The notes under the pieces: generated by a model | Told to the model about the DNA's origin: nothing | What the model saw: only the letters and a program-made list of their open reading frames with translations | Database searches by the model: none | Shown here: piece by piece, positions 1 to 6,233 of the stretch | Layout: the number at the start of each line of letters is the position of its first letter | Position numbering within the stretch: position 1 is the stretch's first letter | Made by a program: the position numbers and the translations under genes | Assembly (NCBI GenBank): GCA_013330385.1 | Contig: DUIL01000114.1 | Span: 1 to 7,475 of the forward strand | From: Candidatus Thalassarchaeaceae archaeon | GTDB taxonomy: Archaea; Thermoplasmatota; Poseidoniia; Poseidoniales; Thalassarchaeaceae | Length of the DNA stretch: 7,475 nucleotides | Direction of reading: 5' to 3'

Positions 1-78
1 TGGTGGGCCTGCCTGGATTTGAACCAGAGTCTGTTCGTCCCAAACGAACAAGCATAGACCAGACTAACCCACAGGCCC
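1..78 (-). tRNA. tRNA-Pro (UGG), CCA end encoded
   Basis: Read on the minus strand from 78 to 1 this folds as a tRNA. A 7-bp acceptor stem GGGCCTG/CAGGCCC is followed by discriminator A and an encoded CCA (positions 3-1). The anticodon arm is GTTCG/CGAAC around loop TTTGGGA, giving anticodon UGG (plus positions 40-42) for proline. The T arm is TCTGG/CCAGG with loop TTCAAAT, and the variable loop is short (AGAC), consistent with a class I tRNA. I see no intron. The D stem is weak: the four expected pairs are G-U, G-C, U-G and a U-U mismatch, while A14, G15 and GG of the D loop are in place. The gene follows the zinc-ribbon gene by about 40 bp on the same strand and may be read from its own promoter or as a read-through product. 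Confidence 0.95.
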
Positions 79-118
79 GTGGGTATTCGGGCCACCAATG
101 AACCACTTATGGATTTGA

Positions 119-559
119 CTAAAGCCAAAGCCAAGAATTAGGAGCAGAACGAATTATCACACCTTGAACCTCAGCCATACCTAGAATTTCTTCTGCCGTT
201 GGATTTTCAACTCCCTTTTCCATTAACTTTTGAGTTAACTTATCCATTGTCAAAATTCCATCTGAATTAGTAGAATCTAGCATTATACCATGGATTTTTT
301 CAACACCCACACGTTGATTTTGATTTCTTTTTGTTTTTTCTTTTTTCAGACGTGCCTCGACCTCACCACGGATCTCTTCGGGAAGATTTGCTGAAGATAC
401 TGCACGGAAAAGTTCTGTCGAATTAGAATGGGAACTTTTGGTAACTAATCGTTTAGATTCACCACAACGGGCGCAACTAGGCTTCGAACCTGCCCTACTT
501 CCAAATGAATTTCCACAATGGCATTTGATTAGTAGCCAGCGTACCTCGTCCTCTTCCAC
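119..559 (-). CDS. DUF1922-like zinc-ribbon protein with probable C-terminal winged helix
   Basis: This is a 146-residue soluble protein. The N-terminus carries a compact zinc ribbon with ligands C13, C15, C29 and C32 (CHCG then CARCG), resembling the archaeal DUF1922/DUF5817 zinc-ribbon proteins. A charged linker rich in Lys, Glu and Asn (about residues 60-85) follows. The last 55 residues (GILTMDKLTQKLMEKG, then a helix, then GVIIRSAPNSWLWL) have the helix-strand pattern of a winged helix-turn-helix ending in a wing. The role is unknown; a nucleic-acid-binding or transcription-associated role is inferred only from this architecture. The start is GTG at 559: an in-frame TGA lies shortly upstream and no ATG lies between. 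An AAGG stands just before the GTG, but the gene may be leaderless. It is divergent from the membrane-protein gene at 646 and is followed on the same strand by tRNA-Pro. Confidence 0.8.
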   Translation of the reverse strand: MEEDEVRWLLIKCHCGNSFGSRAGSKPSCARCGESKRLVTKSSHSNSTELFRAVSSANLPEEIRGEVEARLKKEKTKRNQNQRVGVEKIHGIMLDSTNSDGILTMDKLTQKLMEKGVENPTAEEILGMAEVQGVIIRSAPNSWLWL

Positions 560-579
560 ATACCTTGCTATGTTTCAGG

Positions 580-594
580 GTTCAATAGTTTTCT
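580..594 (-). promoter_or_regulatory. Possible TATA element for the zinc-ribbon gene
   Basis: On the minus strand the AT-rich run AACTATTGA is centred about 27 nt upstream of the GTG at 559. That is the distance expected if transcription starts at the start codon, giving a leaderless mRNA. The match to an archaeal TATA box is only moderate, so this rests mainly on position. Confidence 0.3.
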
Positions 595-645
595 GACAGA
601 TTCTTATTCAAACAGAATCATGAATCAGCATACCGTCGGCACATC

Positions 646-930
646 ATGCAATCAGCCCGTGCTACGGTAGGATGGATTGGATTTGCATTATTATTCGGGC
701 TATCGCTTAGAGCTTTGATTCGGGATGAATCTCTTACAATGGAAGTATGGACATATCTTCTACTAATGCCAATAGCACTAACCCTTGCATTCAGTACTAG
801 GATATTTAGTACACTGGGAAATCATGAAGAATCGGAAATTGTTGATGAAGAAACTGAAGATGTAGATTCCGAGAATCGCACTGAGGCACCTGACCCTGAA
901 GATGCTGGATTCGATATTCCTGTAATGTGA
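646..930 (+). CDS. Small two-helix membrane protein with acidic C-terminal tail
   Basis: I do not recognise this 94-residue protein. It has two hydrophobic segments, roughly residues 7-23 and 33-51, joined by a short loop with R22, R26, D27 and E28, so both ends should lie on the same side of the membrane. From residue 61 onward 15 of 34 residues are Asp or Glu with a single Arg, which suggests a disordered acidic tail. The extreme C-terminus (DAGFDIPVM) turns hydrophobic again and could be a short docking motif. The first ATG in this frame is at 646; no other ATG or GTG lies upstream in frame as far as 601, and there is no clear Shine-Dalgarno site. It diverges from the zinc-ribbon gene and ends 8 bp short of the convergent aCPSF1 stop codon. 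The coding assignment is supported by a coherent membrane topology and snug fit between neighbours. Confidence 0.7.
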   Translation: MQSARATVGWIGFALLFGLSLRALIRDESLTMEVWTYLLLMPIALTLAFSTRIFSTLGNHEESEIVDEETEDVDSENRTEAPDPEDAGFDIPVM

Positions 931-938
931 ATTATTAC

Positions 939-2855
939 TCACTTTAGACGTAGAGTCTCAAGATTAGCAGGAGCGTAGGTTTGGACGCGGAATTCATCTC
1001 TAAGCCCTTGGCGGAAAGCGTTGCAGGTTTTGGGATCCCCGTGATGACAAATGATTTTCCTAGGCGTTGGATTTAGTGCTTTGACATAATCCATCAGTTG
1101 ACGCCTATCTGAATGGCCACTAAATCCATCAATAGTTACTACATTACAAGCAATAGGAACCATGTGTGTCTTCCCCTTATCCATCAAAGGCACTTCTGCA
1201 TGACCTTGTTGAAGACGTCGGCCAAGAGTTCCGGAGGCTTGGTAGCCAACGAAGCAAAGTGTGTTATTTATTTCAGGGGCCCAGTGTTTGAAATACTCGA
1301 TAACAGGGCCACCTGTCATCATTCCAGATGTTGCAAGTACAATACATGGAGATGGATCATAAAGTATTGATTCTCTTTGATCCCGGCTATCCACCTGCTT
1401 AAACCAAGTTGAATTGAATGGATTTTCCATACCGCCCTTCAGAACCTTGGAACGTAAGTCCCGATTAAGGAAATCAGGGTGGCTAGCATGAATGGCGGTG
1501 GCTTCAGCAATCATCCCATCAAGCCAAACTGTAACTGGTTTAACTTCACCAGACTTGAATAGTTGGTCGATAGCAATCATAACCTCCTGAGAACGACCTA
1601 CTGCGAAAACAGGGCAGAATATTTTTCCACCTCGAGAAAGTGCAAGTCGGATTAAATCCTGTAATTCCTGAGTTGCATCTTGCCTATTTGGTTGGAAATC
1701 TTGAGGACCACCATATGTTGACTCAATGACTAAAGTTTCGACTTTGGGGAATCGCACTGTAGCGGCATCGAATAACCATGAACGCTCATATTTAATATCG
1801 CCAGAGAATAATAATCTGTGCTCAGAATTACCTTCACCAATCTGCATGTATACACTAGACGAACCTAGAATGTGGCCCGCATTCTCTAAAGTTACCTTGA
1901 CATCAGGAGCGACGTCTGTTTTATCACCCCACTTGATATCCACGACATGCTTGATACATTCTTGGATATCAGCCTTGGAGTAAGGTGCTTCTGCGCCTTC
2001 TGCCTGAGCGACTTTGATGTAATCCATCTGAAGTAAGGTCATCAAATCCCTAGTAGGTGGTGTGCAATATACAGGGCCTCGATAGCCATAGCGGAACAAC
2101 ACAGGAAGCATTGCAATGTGGTCAACGTGTGCATGAGTTAGGACAATGGCATCTAAATTGTCTAACGGAAGTAGTTCTGGCGCATTGAAGAAGGGTTGAA
2201 CTTCACTTCTATTCATAGTTGGTTTCGCACCACAGTCAACTAGCACTCTCGATTCATTAGTTGTGACGAGGTGCATTGCTCGACCTACTTCTCTATAGGA
2301 ACCTAAAGCGGTAATCCGAACCCAGGGCTCTCCTGATCTTTTCGGACGATAAATTCGAGTTCCGAATTTTCGCAATAATGCCTTCCTTTCATCTGCTAAC
2401 TCTTTTCTGTAACGCCTGATGTCATGTTGAGTTCGACTCTCGAAAGCAGGAGCTCTGTCTATAGAAATAAGCCAACCAACTTCATCTCTCAAAGATTTGA
2501 CGTGAACCCCTTTTGGACCAACAGCAGCAGCAGGGTCATCGCACTCTAAAGTCACCTCTGAAAGTGCTGGGTCCAACCATACATTACGAACTTCGGCCTC
2601 AGGGGGGATTATCTCGTTGACTTTTTGTCGAACAGTTTCTTCATCAGCAAGTATGCTAGGGTGTGGCCGTATAATCACTCGCCGTTTCACATCCTTCGCT
2701 ATTTTCACTGTCAATGATTGCCCTGAACCTCCAAAAGCCTCAGGTTGAGGCGTGATAATGGCAATAGAGCCCGCTTCAAGATCTACTTCGTAATCGATAT
2801 TCTCAGGCACGAGTTTTGATACTCTCTGCTTCACTTCTGATAATGTCAGTCTCAT
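939..2855 (-). CDS. fttA: aCPSF1/FttA: KH-domain beta-CASP ribonuclease, transcription termination factor
   Basis: This 638-residue protein is the archaeal homologue of CPSF73. The family cleaves nascent RNA at U-rich sites and drives transcription termination by a 5'-3' exonuclease/endonuclease mechanism. The order is a KH-type RNA-binding region of two modules (about 1-145; the second has GPKG at 113-116), a metallo-beta-lactamase core, an inserted beta-CASP domain (about 385-570), and a return to the core. Metal and catalytic motifs are complete: HAHVDH at 241-246, H328 in GHILGS, D353 in SGDIKY, E378 in ESTYG (motif A), H581 in FSGHSD (motif B) and H605 in CHHGD (motif C). Length matches the family (about 635-640). 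The ATG at 2855 has a strong GGGAGGG site 5 nt upstream. It lies 77 bp downstream of psmB on the same strand and probably shares its transcript. Function is assigned from family knowledge. Confidence 0.97.
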   Translation of the reverse strand: MRLTLSEVKQRVSKLVPENIDYEVDLEAGSIAIITPQPEAFGGSGQSLTVKIAKDVKRRVIIRPHPSILADEETVRQKVNEIIPPEAEVRNVWLDPALSEVTLECDDPAAAVGPKGVHVKSLRDEVGWLISIDRAPAFESRTQHDIRRYRKELADERKALLRKFGTRIYRPKRSGEPWVRITALGSYREVGRAMHLVTTNESRVLVDCGAKPTMNRSEVQPFFNAPELLPLDNLDAIVLTHAHVDHIAMLPVLFRYGYRGPVYCTPPTRDLMTLLQMDYIKVAQAEGAEAPYSKADIQECIKHVVDIKWGDKTDVAPDVKVTLENAGHILGSSSVYMQIGEGNSEHRLLFSGDIKYERSWLFDAATVRFPKVETLVIESTYGGPQDFQPNRQDATQELQDLIRLALSRGGKIFCPVFAVGRSQEVMIAIDQLFKSGEVKPVTVWLDGMIAEATAIHASHPDFLNRDLRSKVLKGGMENPFNSTWFKQVDSRDQRESILYDPSPCIVLATSGMMTGGPVIEYFKHWAPEINNTLCFVGYQASGTLGRRLQQGHAEVPLMDKGKTHMVPIACNVVTIDGFSGHSDRRQLMDYVKALNPTPRKIICHHGDPKTCNAFRQGLRDEFRVQTYAPANLETLRLK

Positions 2856-2860
2856 TTAAT

Positions 2861-2867
2861 CCCTCCC
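2861..2867 (-). promoter_or_regulatory. Strong Shine-Dalgarno site of aCPSF1
   Basis: The minus strand reads GGGAGGG followed by ATTAA and the ATG. The GGAGG core is 6 nt from the start codon and complements the archaeal 16S rRNA 3' end. It confirms the start at 2855 and indicates a leadered or internal-operon gene. Confidence 0.75.
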
Positions 2868-2874
2868 GGGCTAA

Positions 2875-2928
2875 ACTCCACCCTCGTCAGCAAGCCCAAA
2901 TTGGGCAGTGCGGCCAAAGCCGTGGAGT
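2875..2928 (-). repeat. Nested inverted repeats in the psmB-aCPSF1 spacer (possible RNA three-way junction)
   Basis: An outer perfect 7-bp inverted repeat (actccac at 2875-2881, gtggagt at 2922-2928) encloses two smaller ones: gcccaa-a-ttgggc (2894-2906) and cggc-caaa-gccg (2911-2922). In the minus-strand transcript these could form a closing stem with two hairpin arms, directly upstream of the aCPSF1 ribosome binding site at 2861-2867. The second hairpin shares base 2922 with the outer stem, so either the stem or the hairpin loses one pair. What it does is unknown: it could be a processing or attenuation element, or a protein-binding palindrome in the DNA. Confidence 0.5.
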
Positions 2929-2932
2929 AAAT

Positions 2933-3559
2933 TCAGAGGCTTGAGAGAAGGCTCTTGACCTCTGCCTCAGATAACTGCTGGAAGCCCTTGTCTTTGGTTA
3001 TAACGGCCAAATCCATGCCATTTCCACTTGCAGCATCTCTTTGCGCAGAAGCCAATAGTGCCTTTGCTGCGACTTTTAGAGCTTGATTTTGAGTCATGCC
3101 ATCCTTGTATTGATCCTCAAGGACACCGTACATGTAAGGACTACCTGAACCAGTTGCACAGTAAACATCAGGGATTGCACCTCCGGCTGAATCGATACTG
3201 TAAACACTAGGTCCATCTTCATCAGTACCCACAATCAGAAGTTGGACATAGTGAGGACGGCCGACAAGTATGTTGGCAGTTAGAGTAGCGGCACCGCGAA
3301 CGGTCATTTGTTGACTACGCTTTAGTTCGTAAAGACGTAATTCGGCTACTAATGTACGAGATAATGACTGGGCATGTCCAACTAATCCTGCTGTAGTTAA
3401 TGCTACATTATTCGATATTTTGAATAGTTTTTTCACACTTTTGTTAGCAATGAAATGTCCCATAGTTGCTCGATGATCCGCGCCAACTACAACTCCTCCA
3501 TCGAAGGTTATACCTATGGTGCTAGTACCAGTCTTTACAGCATCAGTTATCGCATCCAT
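2933..3559 (-). CDS. psmB: 20S proteasome beta subunit
   Basis: This is the proteolytic subunit of the archaeal 20S core particle, which degrades unfolded or tagged proteins fed by PAN/Cdc48-type ATPases. The 208-residue precursor has an 11-residue propeptide ending in TG; autocatalytic cleavage exposes Thr12 as the nucleophile of the mature enzyme. Counting from it, the key residues fall at their canonical places: D17 (D28 of the precursor, in GADHR), K33 (K44), S129 (S140) and the Asp and Ser of RDAASG near 164-167. Length is normal for the family. The ATG at 3559 has GGGTGA 6 nt upstream. aCPSF1 follows on the same strand after 77 bp, and the gene diverges from sepF. The alpha subunit is not in this window. 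Confidence 0.97.
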   Translation of the reverse strand: MDAITDAVKTGTSTIGITFDGGVVVGADHRATMGHFIANKSVKKLFKISNNVALTTAGLVGHAQSLSRTLVAELRLYELKRSQQMTVRGAATLTANILVGRPHYVQLLIVGTDEDGPSVYSIDSAGGAIPDVYCATGSGSPYMYGVLEDQYKDGMTQNQALKVAAKALLASAQRDAASGNGMDLAVITKDKGFQQLSEAEVKSLLSSL

Positions 3560-3723
3560 GTCAATTCACCCGCATAGGAGACATTCCCAGCAGTAACGAC
3601 TCAATTCCGGCCCCTTATCAATCCCACGGGATAAAGAGATGAAAGAAGGTGGTCTCAACATACCCTAACTTACCCTCGAATATGACCGTATTACTCAAGG
3701 GCCATGAGTAAGCCGTTAGTAAT
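3560..3723. promoter_or_regulatory. Divergent promoter region between psmB and sepF
   Basis: This 164-bp spacer is the longest gene-free stretch here and must hold both promoters. On the minus strand, TCTTTATCC (3629-3637) is a candidate TATA element for psmB and would give a leader of roughly 45 nt, in keeping with the psmB Shine-Dalgarno site. On the plus strand, GAATATGACC and GTATTAC (about 3678-3695) are AT-rich candidates for sepF. None is a strong consensus match. I found no tRNA, repeat or additional reading frame worth calling; an ATG at 3704 opens a frame that runs out of phase with sepF. Confidence 0.4.
3566..3571 (-). promoter_or_regulatory. Shine-Dalgarno site of psmB
   Basis: The minus strand reads GGGTGA, then ATTGAC, then the ATG at 3559. 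GGTGA complements the 16S rRNA 3' end at good spacing, which supports this start and implies a 5' leader on the mRNA. Confidence 0.6.
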
Positions 3724-4131
3724 GTGGCGAGAGGGGGACGAGAGGAGCCTCGATGGATTGAGATGCCTAGTGTGCCAGCACAAAGTGGCGCTCAATCGAT
3801 TGATGCAGGTCAAGATTACCATGATTTGGGTGAATTATTTGTAGATGCTCCAATTTCTAGAGGAGAAGGTGACATCATAGTTCATAGAGCTGTATTAGAT
3901 GACGTAACCGGCATTCCTCAATTATTAGACTGGGTATCTGATGGCGACATAGTGATACTGGAAATGAGTCGATTGATATCGACTGAAACTGAATTGCGCA
4001 TTGCCGTAGATAGAATACAGTCTTTCATTGAAGGAGATTTAGCGGGGGAAGTAATTCGGTTGGGTCAAAATCGCCTTTTGCTACTTCCTGCATCATTTGA
4101 TATTTCAGAAGCTGAAAACAAACGGTTCTGA
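3724..4131 (+). CDS. sepF: SepF-family cell division protein
   Basis: Archaeal SepF anchors FtsZ to the membrane at the division site. Residues 49-127 form the SepF (DUF552) core: a first strand and helix (GDIIVHRAVLDDVTGIPQLL), the conserved GDIVILEMSRL segment at 74-84, a central helix (ELRIAVDRIQSFIEG) and the closing GEVIRLGQNRLLLLP at 108-122. The 135-residue length fits. The start is uncertain: GTG at 3724 is the furthest in-frame start, because a TAA sits at 3709-3711, and it has no Shine-Dalgarno site; ATG at 3763 (residue 14) is the alternative. The N-terminal 48 residues are polar and lack the obvious amphipathic membrane-targeting helix known from other archaeal SepF proteins. It forms a tight pair with zpr1, 11 bp downstream. 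ftsZ is not in this window. Confidence 0.85.
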   Translation: MARGGREEPRWIEMPSVPAQSGAQSIDAGQDYHDLGELFVDAPISRGEGDIIVHRAVLDDVTGIPQLLDWVSDGDIVILEMSRLISTETELRIAVDRIQSFIEGDLAGEVIRLGQNRLLLLPASFDISEAENKRF

Positions 4132-4137
4132 GGGGGG
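4130..4137 (+). promoter_or_regulatory. Ribosome binding site of zpr1 overlapping the sepF stop codon
   Basis: The purine run GAGGGGGG begins inside the sepF TGA stop codon and ends 5 nt before the zpr1 ATG. This arrangement suits translation of zpr1 from a shared sepF-zpr1 mRNA, perhaps by reinitiation. Confidence 0.6.
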
Positions 4138-4142
4138 CCGAT

Positions 4143-4748
4143 ATGGAAAGCACAATTGAACAGGATTGCCCTATTTGTCATTCTGAGGCTGGACTGACAT
4201 TAATTGTCCATAGTTCAGAAATACCTTACTTTGGTGAACATACAGAAATGACGCTCGCCTGCGATTCTTGTGGGTGGAGACATACTGATTTCATTCCAGC
4301 AGAGGGGAGGAAAGCAAGTGCTTGGTCAATGAACATCAGTGAAAGAGATCATCTGAATACTCGCGTAGTCCGCTCATCTTCATGCACAGTTAGAATAGTT
4401 GAATTAGGGCTTGAAGTGGAACCTGGTGATAATGCAACAGGTTATATTTCAAACATTGAAGGAGTTCTTAATCGGTTTGAAGATGCAATAGGTATTATTC
4501 TACGCTCCGCTATACTTGAAGGGGAAGAAGAAATTGACACCGTTGAAGCGTGTCAAGAATTAATTTCAAAGTTGAATTTAATTAAAAATGGAGAAGATAT
4601 TGCTGAAATTTTACTATTAGACCCGATGGGGCATTCGCAAATTCTCCATAAGGATGCTAAGAATTGGGATTTGAGTGATGAAGAGATTGCTAGCCTAGAA
4701 ACTGGTCCTCAAATACCGGTGATTGACACCTCTGACTTGACTGAATAA
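4143..4748 (+). CDS. zpr1: ZPR1-type zinc-finger protein
   Basis: This 201-residue protein matches the archaeal single-module ZPR1 family. The zinc finger uses C9, C12, C40 and C43, with the hallmark IPYFGE at 27-32 and CDSCGWRHTD at 40-49. A beta-rich domain follows (VVRSSSCTVRIVELGLEVEPG, about 75-95) and then the helical segment YISNIEGVLNRFEDAIG (about 101-117) typical of the ZPR1 C-terminal half. Eukaryotic ZPR1 has two such modules and is a folding chaperone for elongation factor eEF1A; an equivalent role on archaeal EF1A is plausible but not shown. The acidic last 30 residues look like a flexible tail. It lies 11 bp behind sepF in an apparent operon and ends 4 bp from the convergent trpS stop codon. 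Confidence 0.92.
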   Translation: MESTIEQDCPICHSEAGLTLIVHSSEIPYFGEHTEMTLACDSCGWRHTDFIPAEGRKASAWSMNISERDHLNTRVVRSSSCTVRIVELGLEVEPGDNATGYISNIEGVLNRFEDAIGIILRSAILEGEEEIDTVEACQELISKLNLIKNGEDIAEILLLDPMGHSQILHKDAKNWDLSDEEIASLETGPQIPVIDTSDLTE

Positions 4749-4752
4749 TTAT

Positions 4753-6153
4753 TCAAAGTGCATCAGGTGCAAGGAACTCATCCAAACGGTCAGCCCACAT
4801 ATCTTTCTTATCAGACAAATCAGTTAGCCACTCCGTGGCACGATCAATACAGATTTGTTTAATCTCACCTGCCAGTAATCTTCCAGATTCGTATTCTCGA
4901 GCAATACGGGTCAACTCTGCATCATCAGACTCGAAGAAGAACTGAAGATATTGGAATGCTACATCCTTGGAACAATCACCACCATGCATTCTATGTTCTT
5001 CAACAGTAGGTTGGCCGCCGGAATGTGCCTTCTTCACTTTCTTAGTCATCGATTCGATTGAATCATCCATGAAAATGGTAGTTTCAGGTCGTGAAGAAGA
5101 CATTTTGTCACCAGTCATCCCTATTGCGAATCGATGATACGTAGAGCATGGAGGCATTAGCCCCATCCCTCCAAGTTGCCTTTCAAGAGAAAGAACACAC
5201 ATCCGAACTTGAGCTATATCCGCTACTTTTGCCCCAGGTATGTCAAGAGTGCCATGCTTAGGATTAGGAATGTAGTCGGAGTATCCCATTGGTGCAATGC
5301 TAGTCTTCAATTTCTCAAATATATCATCTCTAGTCGCGCGGTCGACTCTACCATTAGGGGATACTCCGAAAATCTCTTGATTGGAATCTTGTACAGACAA
5401 AGCGACAGTAATTCCACCATTCTTGCGTGGTTTGACATTGAACCAGTGAGTTTTGCCTGCAATTCCTCTAGTCAATCGAAGATGAGGGTCTTGGTCAACT
5501 CCAACAGGTACTACAATTGGACGAAGCCCACCGAATTCCTCCAATTGAGGGTGAATGATGTCGCCGGCCTGAATCAATGGTGCTTGGACGTGGGCTAGAT
5601 TAGTATCGCCTTTGAATCCATAAATTGATTCGAACTCTGAAAGATTTGTTCGCTTTCCTAGAGTAAAAGCAAGGCGCTGGACTGCTGAACGACTGCTCTG
5701 GAAATAGATATTTGTCGAATCCGGGTCTAGACCAAGTGCTGCATAATTGTGAACGTATTCAGTTATTGCATTTTCACGACCCTTTGCCAAACTAGTGCCC
5801 CGGGTAGCAAGAGCCTCCAAGTCAGCTACTGTTACTGTGATATCCGCACCTTGTTCTTGGAACCAGCGAACTTGATCTATTACCATAGAGTGGCCTAGAT
5901 GCATCTTTCCACTTGGCATTAATCCAGTGAGTACTCCAAAAGGTTCTGAACGCTTCATGCATCCGAGTACTACATCGAGATCACGGTGAGCGAAAACAAT
6001 TCCTCTACGATGTAGCATACTGGGGTTTGGTATGCGACTAACATCAATACTCCCTAGACCGAATTGGTCTCTAATTCGCGCATAGTCTGTCGACTGTTGC
6101 GATGCCCATGGATCAATGCGAGTACTGTTGTCCACACCTCGACGCGTATGCAC
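4753..6153 (-). CDS. trpS: Tryptophanyl-tRNA synthetase
   Basis: This class I aminoacyl-tRNA synthetase charges tRNA-Trp. The 466-residue protein has the archaeal N-terminal signature (DPWASQQSTDYARIRDQFG, then RRGIVFAHRDLD), the HIGH-type motif PSGKMHLGH at 80-88, the tryptophan/ATP-pocket segment VDQDPHLRLTRG at 219-230 and the KMSSS loop at 350-354, followed by the archaeal SGG...GGDCSKD region (about 378-406). The segment between DQDPH and KMSSS is about 120 residues, far longer than the roughly 30 of Pyrococcus or eukaryotic enzymes; haloarchaeal enzymes carry an insertion at this point too. The assigned start is GTG at 6153; a second GTG at 6135 (residue 7) is equally possible, and both lack a normally spaced Shine-Dalgarno site. 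The gene diverges from the oxidoreductase and converges on zpr1. Confidence 0.96.
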   Translation of the reverse strand: MHTRRGVDNSTRIDPWASQQSTDYARIRDQFGLGSIDVSRIPNPSMLHRRGIVFAHRDLDVVLGCMKRSEPFGVLTGLMPSGKMHLGHSMVIDQVRWFQEQGADITVTVADLEALATRGTSLAKGRENAITEYVHNYAALGLDPDSTNIYFQSSRSAVQRLAFTLGKRTNLSEFESIYGFKGDTNLAHVQAPLIQAGDIIHPQLEEFGGLRPIVVPVGVDQDPHLRLTRGIAGKTHWFNVKPRKNGGITVALSVQDSNQEIFGVSPNGRVDRATRDDIFEKLKTSIAPMGYSDYIPNPKHGTLDIPGAKVADIAQVRMCVLSLERQLGGMGLMPPCSTYHRFAIGMTGDKMSSSRPETTIFMDDSIESMTKKVKKAHSGGQPTVEEHRMHGGDCSKDVAFQYLQFFFESDDAELTRIAREYESGRLLAGEIKQICIDRATEWLTDLSDKKDMWADRLDEFLAPDAL

Positions 6154-6205
6154 TCCTCAATCAACTAATCGCTGTGAAAGACCTACAAAGTGCCAACCAC
6201 AGCCC

Positions 6206-6214
6206 TCTATATCC
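6206..6214 (+). promoter_or_regulatory. TATA box of the saccharopine-dehydrogenase-family gene (leaderless promoter)
   Basis: TCTATATCC lies in the 80-bp spacer between trpS and the oxidoreductase, centred about 24-25 nt before the ATG at 6234. An archaeal TATA box at that distance places the transcription start at or next to the start codon, so the mRNA is probably leaderless. The absence of a Shine-Dalgarno site before the ATG agrees, and the promoter supports 6234 over any start further upstream. Confidence 0.55.
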
Positions 6215-6233
6215 AACACCACCCCCGGTAAGT

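Noticed and set aside
1113..1983. Two 85-residue plus-strand open frames (1113-1370 and 1726-1983)
   Set aside because: Both are antisense to conserved catalytic parts of aCPSF1, lack recognisable domains and read as shadow frames.
2894..2906. GCCCAAATTGGGC as an intrinsic terminator after psmB
   Set aside because: No T-rich run follows it on the minus strand, and archaeal termination does not depend on a hairpin.
3704..3841. An ATG-started plus-strand frame just before sepF
   Set aside because: It is short, out of phase with sepF and has no recognisable content; kept only as a possible clue to the sepF N-terminus.
5176..5598. A 140-residue plus-strand open frame
   Set aside because: It lies wholly antisense to trpS, with a composition typical of a reverse-complement shadow and no promoter or ribosome site.
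6102..6233. N-terminal extension of the oxidoreductase back to an ATG at 6102
   Set aside because: It would overlap the 5' end of trpS, adds a Cys/Pro-rich stretch unlike the family, and the Rossmann strand and TATA box both point to the ATG at 6234.
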